From: Pseudomonadota bacterium
GTDB lineage: Bacteria > Pseudomonadota > Alphaproteobacteria > Rhizobiales > Rhizobiaceae
Assembly (NCBI GenBank): GCA_023416545.1
Contig: JAEZHO010000333.1
Location: forward strand, 1-16,623
Reading direction: 5' to 3'
DNA length: 16,623 nt
Translations under genes and position numbers: made by a program
Notes under the pieces: generated by a model
What the model was told of the DNA's origin: nothing
The model's database searches: none
Seen by the model: only the letters and a program-made list of their open reading frames with translations
Part shown: in pieces, positions 13,957 through 16,623 of the stretch
Numbering within the stretch: the first letter of the stretch is position 1
How the letters are laid out: the number at the start of each line of letters is the position of its first letter

Positions 13957-13985
13957 GCTATGGGGTTTTTCCTTCGCATGTGCAA
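13957..13985 (-). promoter_or_regulatory. Weak candidate promoter of the AEC gene
   Basis: On the minus strand TTGCAC (13985-13980), 17 bases, CATAGC (13962-13957). The match to the -10 is poor. It is listed because it repeats the TTGCA-N17/18-ATA pattern seen before rimP, ffs and kdsB. The rest of the 158-base region between the AEC and kinase genes shows no clear plus-strand promoter. Confidence 0.22.
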
Positions 13986-14023
13986 AAAGGATGGCGACGA
14001 ACTGACAGGAAAGGTTTGGCAGC

Positions 14024-15034
14024 ATGCCGCAGTTTGATGTTTTGACGGTTGGAAACGCGATAGTAGATATCATCGCCCGATGTGACGACCAGTTTCTTGC
14101 CGACAACGCGATCATCAAGGGCGCCATGAACCTGATCGATGCCGAACGCGCCGAACTTCTCTATTCGAGGATGGGACCGGCGGTGGAGGCCTCCGGGGGC
14201 TCGGCCGGCAATACGGCGGCGGGCGTCGCCGGCATGGGCGGCAGGGCCGCCTATTTCGGGAAGGTCGCCGAGGACCAGCTGGGAAGCATCTTCCAGCACG
14301 ACATCCGCGCGCAGGGCGTGCATTACGCCACCGAACCGCAGGGGACATTTCCGCCGACGGCCCGCTCGATGATCTTCGTCACCCCGGACGGCGAGAGGTC
14401 GATGAATACCTACCTCGGCGCATGCGTCGAATTCGGCCCCGGCGACGTCGAGCCAGCCGTCGTCGCCCAGTCCGCCGTCACCTATTTCGAAGGCTATCTG
14501 TGGGATCCGCCGCGCGCCAAGGAGGCAATCCTCGAATGCGCCCGGATCGCGCACGAGAACGGGCGGGAAGTCTCGATGACCCTGTCGGACCCCTTCTGCG
14601 TCGACCGCTACCGCTCGGAATTCCTGGACCTCATGCGCTCGGGAACCGTCGATATCGTCTTCGCCAACAGGCAGGAGGTCCTGTCGCTCTATGAGACGGA
14701 CGATTTCCAGCTGGCGCTGGATCGGATCGCGGCGGATTGCAGTCTTGCCGCCGTTACCCTCAGCGAAGAGGGCGCCATCATCGTCCGGGGCGAAGAGCGC
14801 TTGAAGATCGATGCCTTCGCGGTGGACGAGGTAGTGGATACGACCGGTGCCGGCGATCTCTTCGCGGCCGGCTTCCTCTACGGATATACGCAAGGCCGGT
14901 CGCTTCTTGATTGCGGCAGGCTGGGTTGCCTGTCGGCGGCGATCGTCATCGCGCAGATCGGGCCGCGTCCCATGGGTTCTTTGCGCGAGGCGGCCATCCG
15001 CGAGGGCCTGATCGAGGCGGAAGCGGTTACCTGA
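14024..15034 (+). CDS. PfkB-family carbohydrate/nucleoside kinase (adenosine kinase-like)
   Basis: This is a cytoplasmic ribokinase-fold kinase. The 336 residues show the N-terminal DVLTVGNAIVDIIARCDD (5-22), the glycine-rich substrate motif GGSAGNTAAGVAGMGG (58-73) and the C-terminal PfkB signature DTTGAGDLFAAGFLYG (272-287), with D278 as expected catalytic base and the anion hole GAGD. FEGYLWDPP (155-163) and a substrate loop of the adenosine kinase-like group point to a nucleoside (adenosine) or sugar as substrate, but the exact one cannot be fixed from sequence. The ATG at 14024 has AGGAAAGG about 10 bases upstream. The gene ends inside the convergent SH3 protein gene with an 8-base tail-to-tail overlap. 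Family certain, substrate not. Confidence 0.9.
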   Translation: MPQFDVLTVGNAIVDIIARCDDQFLADNAIIKGAMNLIDAERAELLYSRMGPAVEASGGSAGNTAAGVAGMGGRAAYFGKVAEDQLGSIFQHDIRAQGVHYATEPQGTFPPTARSMIFVTPDGERSMNTYLGACVEFGPGDVEPAVVAQSAVTYFEGYLWDPPRAKEAILECARIAHENGREVSMTLSDPFCVDRYRSEFLDLMRSGTVDIVFANRQEVLSLYETDDFQLALDRIAADCSLAAVTLSEEGAIIVRGEERLKIDAFAVDEVVDTTGAGDLFAAGFLYGYTQGRSLLDCGRLGCLSAAIVIAQIGPRPMGSLREAAIREGLIEAEAVT

Positions 15035-15563
15035 ACGCTTCTCCCGGATAGGCTCCCCAGATCTCCGCCTGGCTGACCCAGCCCTCGGTGCCGTTGACCG
15101 ACGCGTGACACCAGTCGCCGTTGCACTCGTCGATGGAGATTACCACGCCGGGCTGGAGCTTTGCGACGACGGAGGCCGAGGACTGGGGGTCGCGGCGCAT
15201 GTTGACGAAGACGTCTTCCTCCTTGCCGCGCATCCAGGGTGCCGCGACGGCCGTCCGTTCGCCCGACAGAAGCGCCTGGTTCACCCACCCCTCTGTGCCG
15301 TCGGCATCCCGGACGCGGCGCCAGTTGTCGTATTCCTGGATGATCTCCATCGGCGTACCCGATTTCATGTACATCCAGGCGACGGCGTAGTCGGTGCTCG
15401 GCCCGATCCGGATGTTCACGCGCTTGGATTTCAGGCTGACGAACCGGGGGAGGGGCAGACCGCTCGCGCCCTTGGTTCCCTGTGCGAAGGACGGAACGGC
15501 ATGAAGCGCCGGAAGGGCTCCGATGAAGACTGCCAGCAGTGTGGAAAGTATGACGCTGCGCAT
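15027..15563 (-). CDS. Secreted protein with two bacterial SH3-like domains
   Basis: This is a periplasmic or secreted protein of COG3807 type; bacterial SH3 domains often bind cell-wall peptides. The 178 residues have a signal peptide (about 1-28, MRSVILSTLLAVFIGALPAL...SFAQ). The first SH3 repeat (about 42-100) holds RVNIRIGPSTDYAVAW and NWRRVRDADGTEGWVNQALL. The second (about 117-170) holds VFVNMRRDPQSSASVVAKLQPG and DWCHASVNGTEGWVSQAEIWG. C147 and C152, in the second repeat, could form a disulphide. The ATG at 15563 is chosen because it gives a normal signal peptide directly; a longer in-frame start exists at 15992 but lies inside the dehydrogenase gene. No enzyme domain. It overlaps the kinase gene by 8 bases at its 3' end and is divergent from the dehydrogenase (174 bases without clear promoters). 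Confidence 0.88.
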   Translation of the reverse strand: MRSVILSTLLAVFIGALPALHAVPSFAQGTKGASGLPLPRFVSLKSKRVNIRIGPSTDYAVAWMYMKSGTPMEIIQEYDNWRRVRDADGTEGWVNQALLSGERTAVAAPWMRGKEEDVFVNMRRDPQSSASVVAKLQPGVVISIDECNGDWCHASVNGTEGWVSQAEIWGAYPGEAFR

Positions 15564-15737
15564 GCGGGTTCTCTCGAGACGGTGCGGCGCCTGCGCGGCC
15601 GGCCGCAAGCTTCCGGGCGACCTCGGCAACCCTGCTTCTGCGAGGTTTTGTTTGTCTTCGCCGATGGGTCTGGTAGAAACGCCCTCTGTGCGTAGACTAT
15701 CGCGCGACTTGGTTAAGGACCTCTGAATACGACGCCC

Positions 15738-16623
15738 ATGACAGCGAAGAAGAAACCCAAGGTCTACATAACACGCAAGCTGCCGGACGCCGTCGAGACC
15801 CGCATGCGCGAGTTGTTCGATGCCGAGCTGAATGTCGACGACGCGCCGCGCACCCGGGAGCAGCTCGCCGCCGCGATGAAGACGGCTGACGTCCTCGTGC
15901 CCACGGTGACGGACAGGATAGACGAGGCGCTCATCAACGAGGCGGGGCCCGACCTCAGGCTGATCGCCAGCTTCTCCAATGGCACCGACCACATCGACAT
16001 CGACGCGGCTGCGCGCAAAGGCATCACCGTCACCAACACGCCGAATGTCCTTACCGAAGACACGGCCGACATGACCATGGCGCTCATCCTCGCCGTGTCC
16101 CGCCGGCTGCCGGAGGGCGCCCGCATACTGACGGATCGCCCCGGCGACTGGGCCGGTTGGTCACCCACCTGGATGCTTGGACGCCGCATCTGGGGCAAGC
16201 GCATCGGTATCGTCGGCATGGGCCGGATCGGTACCGCGGTCGCGCGCCGTGCCAAGGCCTTCGGGCTGTCGATCCACTACCATAACCGCAAGCGGGTTCA
16301 CCCCGCGACGGAAGAGGAGCTGGAGGCAACCTATTGGGACAGCCTCGACCAGATGCTGGCCCGCGTCGACATCGTCTCGGTCAACTGCCCGTCGACGCCG
16401 GCGACCTTCCACCTGCTGTCCGCCCGGCGCCTTGCCCTGCTGCAGCCGACGAGCCTTATCGTGAATACCGCCCGCGGCGACATCATCGACGAGGCTGCGA
16501 TGATCCAGCTGCTGCGCGACGGCAAGATTGCCGGAGCCGGGCTCGATGTCTACGAGAACGAGCCCATGGTGAACCCGAAGCTGGTGAAGCTCGCAAACGA
16601 GGGGCGCGCCGTGCTGCTGCCCC
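15738..16623 (+). CDS. D-isomer-specific 2-hydroxyacid dehydrogenase (glyoxylate/hydroxypyruvate reductase-like), truncated by window edge
   Basis: This cytoplasmic NAD(P)H-dependent oxidoreductase acts on 2-oxo/D-2-hydroxy acids. 295 residues are visible. The N-terminal substrate domain starts KKPKVYITRKLPDAVETRMRELF. The NAD-binding Rossmann domain is inserted from about 100 (TNTPNVLTEDTADMTMALILA). GIVGMGRIGTAVARRAKAFG (157-176) holds GxGxxG at G160-G162-G165. Catalytic residues R246 (VNTARGD) and E275 (LDVYENEP) are present; the catalytic His should lie just beyond the window. Closest in appearance to the glyoxylate reductase (GyaR) group; the substrate is inferred. The ATG at 15738 fits the homologous N-terminus but has no good Shine-Dalgarno sequence (AAGGA is 17 bases away). 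Confidence 0.92.
   Translation, partial: MTAKKKPKVYITRKLPDAVETRMRELFDAELNVDDAPRTREQLAAAMKTADVLVPTVTDRIDEALINEAGPDLRLIASFSNGTDHIDIDAAARKGITVTNTPNVLTEDTADMTMALILAVSRRLPEGARILTDRPGDWAGWSPTWMLGRRIWGKRIGIVGMGRIGTAVARRAKAFGLSIHYHNRKRVHPATEEELEATYWDSLDQMLARVDIVSVNCPSTPATFHLLSARRLALLQPTSLIVNTARGDIIDEAAMIQLLRDGKIAGAGLDVYENEPMVNPKLVKLANEGRAVLLP

Noticed and set aside
13978..14037. Short frame MCKKDGDELTGKVWQHAAV overlapping the start of the PfkB kinase gene
   Set aside because: No ribosome binding site of its own, and the overlapping stretch contains the kinase's Shine-Dalgarno sequence; no evidence that it is translated.
15621..15650. CCTCG/CGAGG hairpin followed by TTTTG, terminator-like on the plus strand
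   Set aside because: Only a 5-bp stem with a 15-base loop and located upstream of the dehydrogenase with no plus-strand gene ending nearby; more likely chance.

Overview
The window is chromosomal housekeeping DNA from an alphaproteobacterium, most likely Rhizobiales and close to Rhizobiaceae. This is judged from high GC, the gene order (kdsB-pheA, ffs-dnaX-ybaB, recR, rimP-nusA), the DnaX subtype without zinc-finger cysteines, the membrane-anchored CycM-like cytochrome c, and promoter shapes close to the rhizobial CTTGAC-N17-CTATAT type. No insertion sequence, phage gene, CRISPR array, tRNA or rRNA was seen. No stretch longer than 300 bases lacks a gene or a named RNA.

Left part (1-5086): on the minus strand, nusA (3' part cut by the window edge) follows rimP. 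rimP is preceded by a promoter, a short leader with a rho-independent terminator, and a 13-codon reading frame running through that terminator. This looks like an attenuator for the rimP-nusA operon. An MFS exporter with a soluble C-terminal domain is transcribed divergently from its own promoter and meets a two-gene minus operon, recR followed by an MltB-type lytic transglycosylase.

Middle (5087-11869): a plus-strand MOSC-domain gene lies against a minus-strand transcription unit ffs (SRP RNA)-dnaX-ybaB-lysE-type exporter. The usual dnaX-ybaB-recR cluster is therefore split by the exporter and the inverted MOSC gene. A plus-strand pair, HIT-family protein and nudC, follows on the other side of ffs and converges on kdsB-pheA (lipopolysaccharide Kdo activation and phenylalanine synthesis).

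Right part (11870-16623): the 150-base region between kdsB and a membrane-anchored cytochrome c holds a TTGA-N6-TCAA site of FNR/FixK type and two divergent promoter candidates whose -10 elements overlap. The cytochrome ends in an Ala/Pro/Glu-rich tail and is followed by a strong terminator. Then come an AEC-family transporter (minus), a PfkB-family sugar/nucleoside kinase (plus), a secreted tandem-SH3 protein (minus, overlapping the kinase gene tail to tail by 8 bases) and the first 295 codons of a D-2-hydroxyacid dehydrogenase (plus). The regions 13866-14023 and 15564-15737 between divergent genes hold only weak promoter-like sequence.

Nothing here is an obviously new system. The parts most worth a second look are the rimP leader, the FNR/FixK-like site at the cytochrome gene, a promoter pattern (TTGCA-N17/18-ATA) recurring before four minus-strand units, and the split dnaX-recR cluster.
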